64,000 nucleotides of DNA from Paenibacillus kribbensis (GCF_002240415.1 NZ_CP020028.1:2195501-2259500); one strand, 5' to 3'; positions 27,613 through 36,814 are shown, numbered from the stretch's first letter. Program-made: numbers and translations. The notes: generated by a model not told the origin, from the letters alone.

Positions 27613-28686
27613 ATGAAGAATGACCGGGTGTTAAAGCTGCGGCAGGCGCTGGGCGAGCAAAATCTGCGTGCCATGCTGATTACCAGCCCTGTCAACCGCC
27701 GATATTTGACAGGCTTCACAGGTTCGGCGGGTTATGTGCTGATCACGGAATCCCATAGCTACCTGCTGACCGACTTTCGTTATATGACGCAGGCGACCGA
27801 GCAAGCTAAAGGTTTTACGGTGGTGCAGCACGCTGCGCAGGTCATGGAAACAGTGAAAGAGTTGCTGTCCTCCCATCAGATCAGTGAAACAGGCTTCGAG
27901 CAAGACGATGTATCTGTTGCTACGCATAAAGCTTACAGCGAAGATCTGTCGCCTCTTACGCTGGTTCCGGTGTCAGGCATTGTGGAGAAATTGCGGGTGT
28001 ACAAGGATGCAGAAGAGCTGGAAGTAATGCAGCGGGCAGCGGATTTGGCGGACGCCACATTTGCACACATTTTACCTTACATCAAACCGGGTGTCAGCGA
28101 GCGTGAGCTGGATCTGGAAATGGAATTTTTCATGCGCAAGCAAGGAGCTACCTCTTCTTCATTTGACACGATTGTGGCATCCGGGGTTCGTTCGGCATTG
28201 CCTCATGGGGTAGCCAGTGCCAAGTTGGTACAAGCGGGCGAACTGATTACGTTTGACTTTGGCGCATTGCTGGATGGCTACTGCTCCGATCTGACTCGTA
28301 CAGTCGCTACGCAAGGGGACTTATCGCCTCAGCTGCGTGAAATCTACGATATTGTGCTCAAGGCGCAGCTTCACGCTCTGGAACATATTAAACCTGGCAT
28401 GACTGGCCGAGAAGCGGATGCGCTGACTCGCGATATCATTGCAAGTCATGGCTATGGAGACAATTTCGGGCACAGTACAGGTCATGGTCTGGGTATGGAA
28501 GTGCATGAATCCACACGTCTGTCGAAGGCGAGTGACGATATTCTGGAGCCGGGTATGGTTGTAACGGTCGAGCCGGGTATTTATGTACCTGGGTTGGGCG
28601 GCGTGCGGATTGAGGATGATATCGTTATTACAGATAGCGGCATCAAAGTATTAACACATTCAAGCAAAGAATTTACGGTCGTTTAA
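27613..28686 (+). CDS. M24-family Xaa-Pro aminopeptidase (PapA/YqhT-like)
   Basis: A 357-residue aminopeptidase with an N-terminal creatinase-like domain (~1-125) and a C-terminal pita-bread M24 domain. All five metal ligands are visible: Asp in DFGALLDGYCSDLTR (two), His in GHSTGHGLGMEVHE, Glu in VTVEPGIY and Glu in GGVRIEDD. It removes an N-terminal residue preceding proline in the cytoplasm. ATG 27613 has GAGGGGAG at 11 bases. Adjacent to efp as in Bacillus; efp itself handles polyproline stalling, so the pairing is functionally suggestive. Confidence 0.93.
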   Translation: MKNDRVLKLRQALGEQNLRAMLITSPVNRRYLTGFTGSAGYVLITESHSYLLTDFRYMTQATEQAKGFTVVQHAAQVMETVKELLSSHQISETGFEQDDVSVATHKAYSEDLSPLTLVPVSGIVEKLRVYKDAEELEVMQRAADLADATFAHILPYIKPGVSERELDLEMEFFMRKQGATSSSFDTIVASGVRSALPHGVASAKLVQAGELITFDFGALLDGYCSDLTRTVATQGDLSPQLREIYDIVLKAQLHALEHIKPGMTGREADALTRDIIASHGYGDNFGHSTGHGLGMEVHESTRLSKASDDILEPGMVVTVEPGIYVPGLGGVRIEDDIVITDSGIKVLTHSSKEFTVV

Positions 28687-28719
28687 TAACGATAACAGTC
28701 CTGTAGGAGGGGTATTTTA

Positions 28720-29277
28720 GTGATTAACGTTAATGATTTTAAAACAGGTTTGACCGTCGAGGTAGACGGAGATATTTTTACGGTGCTGGACTTCCAACAC
28801 GTAAAACCAGGTAAAGGTGCAGCGTTCGTACGCTCCAAGCTGAAAAACTTGCGCAACGGCAACACCGTTGAACGTACATTCCGTGCGGGTGAAACAATTG
28901 GTCGTGCGCAAATCGAAAATCGTGGTGTATCCTACCTCTATGCAAGTGCAGATGATCATACATTCATGGACAACGAAACGTATGATCAGTTCACATTGTC
29001 CAGCGATCAGCTGAAATGGGAGCTTAACTTCCTGAAAGAAAATATGAATGTAAATATTGTCAGCTATAACGGAGAAATTCTGGGGATTAACTTGCCTACG
29101 AGCGTAGAGCTTAAAGTAGTCGAAACCGAACCGGGTATTAAAGGCAATACGGCTACAGGCGCGACCAAAAATGCTAAATTGGAAACAGGTCTGAATGTTC
29201 AGGTTCCTTTGTTCATTAACCAAGATGACATTTTGTTAATCGATACTCGTGACGGCAAATACATGTCTCGCGCATAA
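28720..29277 (+). CDS. efp: Translation elongation factor P
   Basis: A 185-residue EF-P with three beta-barrel domains: KOW-like N-domain (1-65), OB domain (66-128) and C-terminal domain ending RDGKYMSRA. The loop KPGKGAAFV carries Lys32, the residue modified in Bacillus EF-P. It binds stalled ribosomes between P and E sites and promotes Pro-Pro bond formation. It starts with GTG at 28720, 6-8 bases after GGAGGGG. 33 bp after the peptidase stop, so cotranscribed; a terminator follows. Confidence 0.98.
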   Translation: MINVNDFKTGLTVEVDGDIFTVLDFQHVKPGKGAAFVRSKLKNLRNGNTVERTFRAGETIGRAQIENRGVSYLYASADDHTFMDNETYDQFTLSSDQLKWELNFLKENMNVNIVSYNGEILGINLPTSVELKVVETEPGIKGNTATGATKNAKLETGLNVQVPLFINQDDILLIDTRDGKYMSRA

Positions 29278-29297
29278 TTATTTTCCAGTTTTTGGAG

Positions 29298-29332
29298 TCC
29301 TCTGTCCTTGTTAAGGGCAGGGGATATTTTTA
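29298..29332 (+). terminator. Terminator of efp
   Basis: TCCTCTGTCCTT and AAGGGCAGGGGA form an imperfect stem, followed by TATTTTTAT. Confidence 0.75.
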
Positions 29333-29355
29333 TAAGGATTTATGATTAAAAAACA

Positions 29356-29383
29356 TTGGCTCCGTATAGCACTTTCGTATTAT
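29356..29383 (+). promoter_or_regulatory. Candidate sigma-A promoter of lysC
   Basis: TTGGCT (29356-29361), 16-bp spacer, TATTAT (29378-29383). The leader from here to the start codon is under 100 bases, too short for a lysine riboswitch. Confidence 0.55.
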
Positions 29384-29476
29384 ACTGTACTAAAGTTTAT
29401 GCCGCAGGATGTCACGTTCGAGCCGGTTGTGCCATCTCAAGGTTACATACTGTTGAGTCTGAGGGAGTGAATATCG

Positions 29477-30730
29477 TTGTCTTTGTATGTCATGAAATTC
29501 GGAGGCAGTTCCGTCGGTGATACGGAACGCATGAAACGCGTGGCAAAACGCGTTGTTGAGAAACAGAGTGAAGGGCATCAATGTGTAGTGGTCGTTTCCG
29601 CAATGGGAGACACGACAGACGAACTGATTGACCAGGCCAAATTGCTGAATGAGCAGTTGCCTGCACGTGAGTTGGATATGCTGATGACAACAGGCGAGCA
29701 AATTTCGATCGCATTATTGTCAATGGCTATTCAGCAGTTGGGTCATGAGGCGGTATCGTTTACGGGATGGCAAGCTGGTTTCCGTACTGAATCTGACTTT
29801 GGTCGGGCACGGATTACGGACATTCAGCCTCAGCGTGTGCTGGATGCACTGAGCAGCAACAAGATTGTCGTTGTAGCTGGTTTCCAGGGGATGTCTGCCG
29901 AGGGAGACATTACGACGCTGGGACGTGGAGGTTCCGATACGACGGCGGTTGCACTGGCGGCAGCGATCCAGGCCGATGCATGCGAAATTTACACAGATGT
30001 AGACGGCATTTATTCTACAGACCCACGGATCGTGAAGGTTGCTCGCAAGCTGAAAGAAATTTCGTATGATGAAATGCTGGAATTAGCCAATCTGGGTGCG
30101 GCTGTATTGCATCCCCGTGCGGTAGAATATGCCAAACATAATCGGGTGCCATTGATTGTGCGGTCCAGTTTTAACCATAATGAAGGAACGGTCGTAAAGG
30201 AGGATGCAGTAATGGAGCAGGGCGTTGTAGTCAGTGGGATTGCATATGATAAAAATGTAGCAAGAATCAGCATTTTGGGCGTTGCCGATATCCCTGGTGT
30301 ACTCGCAAAAGTATTCGGAACACTGGCGGCAGCCAAAATCGATGTAGATATTATTGTACAGAGCGGGGTTGAAGCGGGTAAAGCAGACTTCTCCTTTACA
30401 GTAGCTCTAACAGACCGTGAGGCAGCACTGAAGACACTGGAAGGAATTCGCACAGAGCTTCCATATCGTGAAGTAACGTCTGAGGAAAATCTGGTAAAAG
30501 TATCTATTGTGGGCGCAGGCATGGTTAGCCATCCGGGGGTTGCGGCGCAAATGTTCTCTGTGTTGGCGGAACAAGGCGTTAGCATTAAAATGGTCAGCAC
30601 ATCTGAAATTAAAGTATCGTGTGTCATTGAGGCTGGTAAGCTTCATGAGGTTATTCAGGCGCTGCACACAGCGTACAACCTGGATACCGAGGAGCAAGCA
30701 TTTGTAGGTGGACCGAAGGACCGTCGTTAA
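29477..30730 (+). CDS. lysC: Aspartate kinase (aspartokinase II type, alpha and internal beta subunit)
   Basis: A 417-residue aspartokinase: kinase domain (~1-240) with KFGGSSVGD at residues 7-15, FQGM and GRGGSDTTAVALAAA, followed by two ACT domains (~260-410; ISILGVADIPGVLAKVF, VSIVGAGMVSHPGVAAQMF). It phosphorylates aspartate at the head of the lysine/threonine/methionine and dipicolinate pathways. TTG 29477 follows GAGGGAG at 9 bases. An in-frame ATG at residue 246 with its own Shine-Dalgarno should yield the regulatory beta subunit. Located between efp and spoIIIA, where B. subtilis has other genes. Confidence 0.95.
   Translation: MSLYVMKFGGSSVGDTERMKRVAKRVVEKQSEGHQCVVVVSAMGDTTDELIDQAKLLNEQLPARELDMLMTTGEQISIALLSMAIQQLGHEAVSFTGWQAGFRTESDFGRARITDIQPQRVLDALSSNKIVVVAGFQGMSAEGDITTLGRGGSDTTAVALAAAIQADACEIYTDVDGIYSTDPRIVKVARKLKEISYDEMLELANLGAAVLHPRAVEYAKHNRVPLIVRSSFNHNEGTVVKEDAVMEQGVVVSGIAYDKNVARISILGVADIPGVLAKVFGTLAAAKIDVDIIVQSGVEAGKADFSFTVALTDREAALKTLEGIRTELPYREVTSEENLVKVSIVGAGMVSHPGVAAQMFSVLAEQGVSIKMVSTSEIKVSCVIEAGKLHEVIQALHTAYNLDTEEQAFVGGPKDRR
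30196..30214 (+). promoter_or_regulatory. Internal ribosome-binding site and start for the LysC beta subunit
   Basis: AAAGGAGG (30196-30203) lies 8 bases before an in-frame ATG (30212-30214), codon 246 of lysC. B. subtilis LysC beta also starts at Met246 of alpha. The product would be 172 residues and consist of the two ACT domains. Confidence 0.8.
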
Positions 30731-30775
30731 TAAAGCTACTTATAGTTTTATAATCATAGAATATTGTGGTAGGTT

Positions 30776-30823
30776 AAGAGGTTGTCCAACAGTATGAGTC
30801 TGACTGTGGGGCAGCCTCTTTTT
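30776..30823 (+). terminator. Terminator of lysC
   Basis: AAGAGGTTGTCC...ACAGT pairs with ACTGT...GGGCAGCCTCTT, then TTTTT. The rest of the 335-bp gap before spoIIIAA shows only the sigma-E-like promoter. Confidence 0.8.
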
Positions 30824-30994
30824 GTTGTAAATCTATCTTTTCTACTCAAGGGTATCTCTTTGCCGACAAGGCTTTGAGGTGCCTTTTTTTGATTTCTGGA
30901 AATGAAGCAAAGGAGCTTGAACAAGTGAAGAAAAGGCCTGTTACGTGCTGATAGAAGCTGTGAAATTCTCGACTAGGTTTTCGATATATTTTCG

Positions 30995-31023
30995 GCATAA
31001 AAAACGAGAGTCAGCCATAGACT
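30995..31023 (+). promoter_or_regulatory. Candidate sigma-E promoter of the spoIIIA operon
   Basis: GCATAAA (-35), 14-bp spacer, CATAGACT (-10), close to the sigma-E consensus GCATATT-N14-CATACAAT, 43 bp before the spoIIIAA start. Mother-cell expression of spoIIIA by sigma-E is established in B. subtilis. Confidence 0.65.
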
Positions 31024-31065
31024 TGTCTTAAAGAATAAGGACAACTGTGAGGGGGCGGCATCGGT

Positions 31066-32061
31066 ATGGAATGGCTGGAGTTATTTCCCGAACCGTTGCA
31101 CGGTATACTCGGAAAGCTTCCAGAAACGGTATTTAGGCAACTGGAAGAAATTCGGGTCCGGGAAGGAAGGCCGCTGGAAATTAACACGAATGGTGAACAT
31201 CATTTTGTAACGTCCGCGGGTCGACTGACTTTGAACCATGTGGAAGCCTATAAGCCTAACCGGGAGGATGCCCACCGTTTGCTGGATTTTATCAGCAATC
31301 ATTCCCTGTATACCATGGAGGAGGAGCTGCGCAAAGGCTTTATTACGATCCCAGGCGGTCATCGTATTGGGCTGGCGGGAAGAACCGTGCTTAGCAGGGG
31401 ACGAGTGGAGCACTTGAGGGATATAAGCAGCTTTAATGTAAGAATTGCCCGGGCAATTCCCGGTATAGCTGATCGGATATTGCCTTATGTAGCGGATCAA
31501 AAGTCCGGAAAAATCCGGCATACCCTCATCTTATCTCCTCCTCAGCATGGCAAAACGACACTGCTTAGAGACTTGGCTCGGCAGCTAAGCTACGGAGGGG
31601 TGGGAAGTAATGGGGGGCGACGAAGTGGACTTAAGGTAGGGATTATAGACGAACGTTCTGAAATTGCCGGCAGTCACAAGGGGATCCCCGGATTTGATGT
31701 CGGACCTCGCACCGATGTATTGGACGGATGTCCAAAAGCAGAAGGCATGATGATGATGATTCGCTCGATGTCACCGGATGTGCTCATTGTCGATGAAATC
31801 GGGCGGCCAGAGGATGCCGAGGCGGTGCGTGAAGCACTACATGCGGGCATCGCAGTCATTGCCTCTGCACATGGCCGTGATGTAGCCGAAATGGCGACCC
31901 GTTCTGCTCTTGCCGGACTAACAGCAGGGCAGGAGCTATTTCAGCTCTATGTCATGCTGGAGAGGACGAGCCGGGGCGTCTCCTTCCGGCTGGCAGATGC
32001 CAAGCAGCGTAGGCTGACATTGCCTGGAGATGGGCAGAATGGGGGCATATCCTATGCTTAA
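31066..32061 (+). CDS. spoIIIAA: Stage III sporulation protein AA (secretion-type ATPase)
   Basis: A 331-residue ATPase related to type II/IV secretion motors. Walker A is SPPQHGKTTLLRD (about 159-171) and Walker B-like is DVLIVDEIGRPED (about 240-252). HGRDVAEMATR precedes the C-terminal helices. It powers the SpoIIIA-SpoIIQ channel between mother cell and forespore. First gene of an eight-gene operon; its end overlaps spoIIIAB by 8 bp. ATG 31066 follows GAGGGGGC. Confidence 0.96.
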   Translation: MEWLELFPEPLHGILGKLPETVFRQLEEIRVREGRPLEINTNGEHHFVTSAGRLTLNHVEAYKPNREDAHRLLDFISNHSLYTMEEELRKGFITIPGGHRIGLAGRTVLSRGRVEHLRDISSFNVRIARAIPGIADRILPYVADQKSGKIRHTLILSPPQHGKTTLLRDLARQLSYGGVGSNGGRRSGLKVGIIDERSEIAGSHKGIPGFDVGPRTDVLDGCPKAEGMMMMIRSMSPDVLIVDEIGRPEDAEAVREALHAGIAVIASAHGRDVAEMATRSALAGLTAGQELFQLYVMLERTSRGVSFRLADAKQRRLTLPGDGQNGGISYA

Positions 32062-32572
32062 GCTGCTGGGAGCCGCGTTGGTTATATTAGCCGCTACGCT
32101 GGCAGGCTGGCAGCGGGCAAGGCAGTTTGCGATGAGGCCGCGGCAGATCAGGGAACTAATTCTCGCGCTGCAAAGACTGACCACCGAGGTCTCCTACGGA
32201 GTGTCCCCGCTGCCGGATGCTTTCGCCAAGACAGGAGAGCCGCTGCGGGAGCCGCTGCGAACCTTGTTTACACAAGCCTCACGCTGGATGCACCCCTCTT
32301 TTGGCCTGACCGCCAGAGAAAGCTTGCATAAAGCAATTGAAGATTCGTGGAGCCGTTCCTCTATGCAGCAGGCCGAGAAGGAGGCGATGCGGCAGCTTGC
32401 TTACAGCCTCGGAACCAGCGACCGTGAAGACCAGATCAAGCACATTGCGCTAACGATCCAGCAGTTATCCCATGAAGAAGCGCAGGCGCAGGCAGATCAG
32501 GTGAGATACGAGCGCATGAGCAGAAGCCTGGGACTGCTGATCGGAGCATTGATCGTCATTTTGATCTATTAG
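32054..32572 (+). CDS. spoIIIAB: Stage III sporulation protein AB
   Basis: A 172-residue protein with an N-terminal membrane helix (MLKLLGAALVILAATLAGW), a GspF-like helical domain (RPRQIRELILALQRLTTEVSYGVSPLPDAF) and a C-terminal membrane helix (SLGLLIGALIVILIY). ATG 32054 sits inside the end of spoIIIAA, after GGGGGC; the frame opens earlier but that part overlaps the ATPase. Part of the mother-cell side of the feeding channel. Confidence 0.95.
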   Translation: MLKLLGAALVILAATLAGWQRARQFAMRPRQIRELILALQRLTTEVSYGVSPLPDAFAKTGEPLREPLRTLFTQASRWMHPSFGLTARESLHKAIEDSWSRSSMQQAEKEAMRQLAYSLGTSDREDQIKHIALTIQQLSHEEAQAQADQVRYERMSRSLGLLIGALIVILIY

Positions 32573-32584
32573 CGGGGTGCTCGA

Positions 32585-32788
32585 ATGAATTTAGAAGTGA
32601 ACGCGATCTTCCAGATAGCCGGAATCGGTATTATCATCGCCATGATTCATACCGTACTTAAGCAAATGGGCAAGGAGGACATGGCCCATTGGGTAACGGT
32701 TATTGGTTTTGTTGTGGTGCTGTTCATGGTGGTACGAATGCTGGATAACCTTCTGCAAGAGATCAAATCAATCTTTCTTTTTCAGTAG
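32585..32788 (+). CDS. spoIIIAC: Stage III sporulation protein AC
   Basis: A 67-residue protein of two membrane helices (~8-25 and ~35-55) joined by LKQMGKEDMAHWV, the family pattern. ATG 32585 follows GCGGGGTG, 12 bp after spoIIIAB. Member of the SpoIIIA channel complex in the mother-cell membrane. Confidence 0.95.
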   Translation: MNLEVNAIFQIAGIGIIIAMIHTVLKQMGKEDMAHWVTVIGFVVVLFMVVRMLDNLLQEIKSIFLFQ

Positions 32789-32796
32789 GTGGATAC

Positions 32797-33186
32797 ATGG
32801 AAATCATTCAGGTGGTGGGATTTGCACTCATTGCCACAGTCCTCATTTTGGTCATTAAGGAACAGAAGCCGATGTTTGCCTTTTTAATTGCAACCGCTGC
32901 GGGAGTCGTTATTTTCCTACTGCTGATTGGCAAGATCGGATCCGTAGTTTCCGTGCTGGAGCGACTGGCCAGATCTTCAGGTATGGACATGATTTATTTT
33001 AAAACGGTACTGAAAATTATCGGAATTGCTTATATCGCCGAATTTGGAGCGCAGATCGTTCGGGATGCGGGGCAGGACGGCATTGCCTCCAAAATTGAGC
33101 TTACGGGAAAGGTGCTTATTATGGTGCTGGCCATCCCGATTATCAGCATTATTATTGACACGATTCTGAAGCTGATGCCCGCCTGA
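32797..33186 (+). CDS. spoIIIAD: Stage III sporulation protein AD
   Basis: A 129-residue integral membrane protein with four hydrophobic stretches and the family segments LILVIKEQKPMFAFLIATAAGV, LKIIGIAYIAEFGAQIVRDAGQ and AIPIISIIIDTILKLMP. It starts 8 bp after spoIIIAC behind TAGGTGG. Structural component of the channel together with AB, AC and AE. Confidence 0.95.
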   Translation: MEIIQVVGFALIATVLILVIKEQKPMFAFLIATAAGVVIFLLLIGKIGSVVSVLERLARSSGMDMIYFKTVLKIIGIAYIAEFGAQIVRDAGQDGIASKIELTGKVLIMVLAIPIISIIIDTILKLMPA

Positions 33187-33198
33187 GGGGGTGATGCC

Positions 33199-34389
33199 AT
33201 GAAAAGGCTGGGGGGCATGCCGAATCTCAAAGTCATTACGGTTTTGCTGCTATGTCTCTGGTGCGCCTCGGCTGCGGTCCTCTTTGCAGATACGCCTTCC
33301 AACGAATGGATCAAACAGCAGGCGGAGCAAATGCCAAAAGATGAGGTTGAACACTATTGGGATGGGCTAATGCAGCAATACGGCGGATTTTTCCCTGATC
33401 AGAAAATGCCTTCTTTCATGGACATGCTTCTTCCGGGTGGTGAAGGATTTAGCATTAAGAGTGTACTTAACGCTATCGTTGATTTTTTTATTCATGAAAT
33501 CCGGGTAAATGCCAAGTTGCTCGTCACCATTGTCATGCTCAGCATTATGAGTATGGTGCTGGAAACGCTGCAAAGCGCTTTTGAAAGCAAGCAGGTCAGT
33601 AAAGTCGCCTACGCCATCGTGTACATGGTCATTATCATCCTGGCGATTAACAGTTTTAGTGTAGCCATTGGTTATGCCAAAGAAGCTATTGACAGTATGA
33701 TTCACTTCATGATGGCAATGCTGCCCTTGCTGTTTACCATGTTGGCCTCCATGGGTAACGTCGTCACGGTGTCGGTCACCCACCCGCTGATCGTTTTTAT
33801 GATTAACACGGTCGGGATAGTCATTCATACGCTGGTTTTCCCGTTGCTCTTCTTCTCGGCCGTGCTGTATCTGGTCAACTCACTTACGGGTAAATACAAG
33901 CTGACCCAGTTAGCCGATCTGCTGCGAAAGGCTGGAGTAGGGGTGCTGGGGGTGCTGCTGACGATTTTCCTCGGAGTCATTTCGGTACAGGGCTTGACGT
34001 CGTCGGTTACGGACGGATTAACGATTCGTACAGCCAAATATATTACGGGCAGCTTTGTTCCGGTGGTTGGCAAAGCGTTGACGGATGCGACAGATACAGT
34101 CATTTCGGCTTCGTTGCTTGTTAAAAATGCCATTGGTCTGGTGGGAGTCATTATTATTTTATTCCTGTGCGCTTTCCCTGCCCTCAAAATTCTGACACTG
34201 GCTCTCATTTATAAAGTGACTGCTGCAATCATGCAGCCTCTGGGAGAAACGCCCATAGTGGAATGTCTGGATGCGATCGGCAAAAGCATGATTTATGTTT
34301 TCGCAGCGCTGGCGGCAGTGGGCTTGATGTCCTTTCTTGCGATTACTGTAATGCTCGCAGCAGGCAATATGACGGTCATGATGAGGTAA
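33199..34389 (+). CDS. spoIIIAE: Stage III sporulation protein AE
   Basis: A 396-residue polytopic membrane protein. A signal-like N-terminus (LKVITVLLLCLWCASAAVLFA) is followed by a soluble part (EQMPKDEVEHYWDGLMQQYGG) and then about seven membrane helices from residue ~95. ATG 33199 follows GGGGGTGAT, 12 bp after spoIIIAD. Channel component; normal length. Confidence 0.95.
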   Translation: MKRLGGMPNLKVITVLLLCLWCASAAVLFADTPSNEWIKQQAEQMPKDEVEHYWDGLMQQYGGFFPDQKMPSFMDMLLPGGEGFSIKSVLNAIVDFFIHEIRVNAKLLVTIVMLSIMSMVLETLQSAFESKQVSKVAYAIVYMVIIILAINSFSVAIGYAKEAIDSMIHFMMAMLPLLFTMLASMGNVVTVSVTHPLIVFMINTVGIVIHTLVFPLLFFSAVLYLVNSLTGKYKLTQLADLLRKAGVGVLGVLLTIFLGVISVQGLTSSVTDGLTIRTAKYITGSFVPVVGKALTDATDTVISASLLVKNAIGLVGVIIILFLCAFPALKILTLALIYKVTAAIMQPLGETPIVECLDAIGKSMIYVFAALAAVGLMSFLAITVMLAAGNMTVMMR

Positions 34390-34427
34390 ATCAATGCACG
34401 CAATCCAACGGGAGGGAGGGGAGTGAC

Positions 34428-35198
34428 GTGACCTGGCTGGGAGGATGGCTTAAGGAACTGGTGCTGATTGTGCTGCTGGCTTCTTTTGTCGATATGATCT
34501 TACCGAGCCGATCCATGGAAAGGTATGTCAAGCTCGTACTCAGCCTGCTTATTTTACTGACGCTGCTCTCTCCGGTCGTACGTCTGCTGAGCACCAGTCC
34601 CTCGGAGATTTTGGGGCGAGCCTTTGATCTTCAACGTCAGGCGGAGATGAACCAGAGGGAACCGACATTGGAGGAGATTTTAGCAAAAGGCAACAAGCTG
34701 AAGCAACAGCAGGAGCAGAGCTCCATGCAATGGGCCGGTCAAGAAGTAGCCAAGGAAATGAAAGCCCAGTTGGAGCAGTATACCGGATTACCCATTCAGT
34801 CGGTTCAAGTTACATTGGCACAAATTGAGCAGAAGGAATCGGGATTAAAGGCTGGAACAGGCATTCAGTCCGTTGTGGTCAAATTAGCAGAGCAGCAGCC
34901 AGAAAATGAAAAGAAAAGCATGAACGAACCGTCTGGTGCGGATTCCAAGCCAATTATGGTAGAGCCTGTTGCTGAAAAGACAGTTCATATTCACGTAGAG
35001 CCAACACCTTCGAATGCTTCCGATCAAGCTGAGGGAACGCAATCGAATCCCCGGAGTTCTGATGAAATCGCTAAGGATGCAACAGCAGCGAGCACACAAG
35101 CTTTTGGCTTAATCACGGGGGTGCTGCGTGAAAAATGGGGAATCGACAGCAAAAGTGTTCAAGTACTTCTTGCACAGAACGGAACACATGAATGGTAA
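34428..35198 (+). CDS. spoIIIAF: Stage III sporulation protein AF
   Basis: A ~256-residue protein: two N-terminal membrane helices (WLKELVLIVLLASFVDMIL, LVLSLLILLTLLSPVVRLL) and a soluble C-terminal domain with a Glu/Gln-rich linker. GTG 34428 was chosen because GGAGGGAGGGGAG precedes it and the conserved TWLGGWLKEL begins there. The frame is open from 34263, but that part lies in spoIIIAE. The C-terminal RING-like domain (TGLPIQSVQVTLAQIE...GVLREKWGIDSKSVQVLL) is longer than in B. subtilis because of a low-complexity insert at ~165-205. Confidence 0.94.
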   Translation: MTWLGGWLKELVLIVLLASFVDMILPSRSMERYVKLVLSLLILLTLLSPVVRLLSTSPSEILGRAFDLQRQAEMNQREPTLEEILAKGNKLKQQQEQSSMQWAGQEVAKEMKAQLEQYTGLPIQSVQVTLAQIEQKESGLKAGTGIQSVVVKLAEQQPENEKKSMNEPSGADSKPIMVEPVAEKTVHIHVEPTPSNASDQAEGTQSNPRSSDEIAKDATAASTQAFGLITGVLREKWGIDSKSVQVLLAQNGTHEW

Positions 35199-35214
35199 CA
35201 GGAGGTGAGCAGAA

Positions 35215-35856
35215 ATGGGCAAATGGATGAAAAAACTGGAGAAATGGATGGGGGGAGGGGAGGAGGGAACCAAAAGGTTCAATTCGTTTCGCTGGCTGCT
35301 TATTGTAGGTCTGATCGGCGTAGCCATCATGCTTTTTAACTCATTCGTCAATGTGAAAAAGGTGGACCCGGAAAACGTAGGGCGTGAACCGCCTGGCGTG
35401 ATGAAAAATGAGCCTGCACTAGAGACAACAGCGGGGGAAAAGAGCTCTTTTGCCGGGATCGAGAAGGTCTTTGAGGACAATATGAAGCAGATGCTGGAGC
35501 AAATTGTAGGTGTGGGAACGGTTGATGTCATGGTTACCGTAGACTCCACCGAAGAGGTTATCGTCCAGCGCAATGTGAAGGATATGCAGGAAGAAAATAA
35601 CGAAACGGATGCTAATGGCGGCCAACGGCATACCACTCAATATACACGCGATGGAGAGATTGTCACCTATGAATCGTCAGGAGGCCAGCACACCCCGATC
35701 GTTACCAAAAAAGTAAAGCCGCAGGTGAGGGGAGTACTCGTTGTGGCCATGGGGGCAGAAAACCCTACGGTGAAGAAGCTCATTATTGATGCTGTACAGA
35801 AGGGGCTTAATGTGCCTTCCTACAAAATCTCAGTTGTGCCGCGCAAGCAGGGATAA
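35215..35856 (+). CDS. spoIIIAG: Stage III sporulation protein AG
   Basis: A 213-residue protein with one membrane helix (~25-43, RWLLIVGLIGVAIMLFNSF) and an extracytoplasmic ring-building motif domain (FEDNMKQMLEQIVGVGTVDVMVTVDSTEE... and VRGVLVVAMGAENPTVKKLIIDAVQKGL). SpoIIIAG forms a large ring in the intermembrane space. ATG 35215 follows AGGAGGTGAGC. Confidence 0.95.
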   Translation: MGKWMKKLEKWMGGGEEGTKRFNSFRWLLIVGLIGVAIMLFNSFVNVKKVDPENVGREPPGVMKNEPALETTAGEKSSFAGIEKVFEDNMKQMLEQIVGVGTVDVMVTVDSTEEVIVQRNVKDMQEENNETDANGGQRHTTQYTRDGEIVTYESSGGQHTPIVTKKVKPQVRGVLVVAMGAENPTVKKLIIDAVQKGLNVPSYKISVVPRKQG

Positions 35857-35917
35857 TATGGGATTCACAGGCAAAGAAGCTAGTATATTAACCATTAATG
35901 AATATGGAGGACGGAAC

Positions 35918-36676
35918 ATGAATAATAAAAGACAAACCGTTTGGCTGGTGTCCATGCTGAGTTTAATGGTCGTGCTGTCTGCGTATTATTTGTTTACGGA
36001 GGACTCAAGCCCGGCAAACCCGCCAGTGGCAGACAGTGAGCAAGTGAGCAAGGATAAGCAGGGAACCGCACAGGAAGCAACTTCGAAGGCAGAAGAGCAA
36101 TTGAATGAGCTGAAAGTGAATGAAGTGGTGACGAATGGGGAAGTCACTGGCGATGCGGCAGCCTCTTCCACGAAGTCGGACACAGGAACAGAGACCTCAA
36201 AGGGCGATAAGGACACGGCAGCTAAGACGGACACAACCGCAAAAAGTGAAGATAAAACAACCTCTACCGCCAAAACTGACCAGCAGGTACTTGATCAAGT
36301 GGCCACAGAGCAAGAGGCCAAACCTACAGCAGCAGCGGTGATTGATAACTATTTGCTGGAACGGGATGTGGAAAATCAAAAGAAAAATGACGAGCTAACA
36401 ACAGCCATGAACGACAGTACACCTAAGAAAGCTGCAGAGGCGCAAAAGGAATTGCATGTGCTGGAAGATAAACAGGCCAAAATTACCGGAATTGAAGAAG
36501 AGCTTCAGCAGCAGTTTGCCAATGCGGTCGTGCGTGAGGAAGATGCTGATAAATACAAAGTAGTTGTTCTGAGTGAGAAATTGGACGCCAAACAAGCGGT
36601 AACCATTGTCGATAAAGTCATGAAAGAACTGAATGTAACGCAGGACAAAATCAGCGTGCAGTATGTTACACAATAA
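35918..36676 (+). CDS. spoIIIAH: Stage III sporulation protein AH
   Basis: A 252-residue protein: membrane helix (~8-24), then an unusually long low-complexity Ala/Thr/Lys/Asp region (~30-140), then the YscJ/FliF-like ring-building domain (VIDNYLLERDVENQKKNDEL...IVDKVMKELNVTQDKISVQYV). It interacts with forespore SpoIIQ. ATG 35918 is 7 bases after TATGGAGG; the same frame opens at 35786 inside spoIIIAG. Last gene of the operon; terminator downstream. Confidence 0.94.
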   Translation: MNNKRQTVWLVSMLSLMVVLSAYYLFTEDSSPANPPVADSEQVSKDKQGTAQEATSKAEEQLNELKVNEVVTNGEVTGDAAASSTKSDTGTETSKGDKDTAAKTDTTAKSEDKTTSTAKTDQQVLDQVATEQEAKPTAAAVIDNYLLERDVENQKKNDELTTAMNDSTPKKAAEAQKELHVLEDKQAKITGIEEELQQQFANAVVREEDADKYKVVVLSEKLDAKQAVTIVDKVMKELNVTQDKISVQYVTQ

Positions 36677-36691
36677 GACAAAAATCGCGAA

Positions 36692-36730
36692 AAAGCCCGG
36701 ATTTCTGCATTTTCCCGGGCTCTTTCTATT
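36692..36730 (+). terminator. Terminator of the spoIIIA operon
   Basis: AAGCCCGG and CCGGGCTC pair around a 14-base loop, followed by TTTCTATTTTT. A TATAAT at 36745-36750 just after it is a candidate -10 for accB. Confidence 0.82.
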
Positions 36731-36814
36731 TTTAATGATTGTGATATAATACATAAAGCTGTTTCAACAATGTTATCAGCAACCGGCAAAATGCTGAAGG
36801 AGTGATTAATAGAG

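Noticed and set aside
29333..29476. Possible lysine riboswitch upstream of lysC
   Set aside because: The leader after the predicted promoter is under 100 bases and shows none of the L-box pairing elements; a terminator/antiterminator pair is absent.
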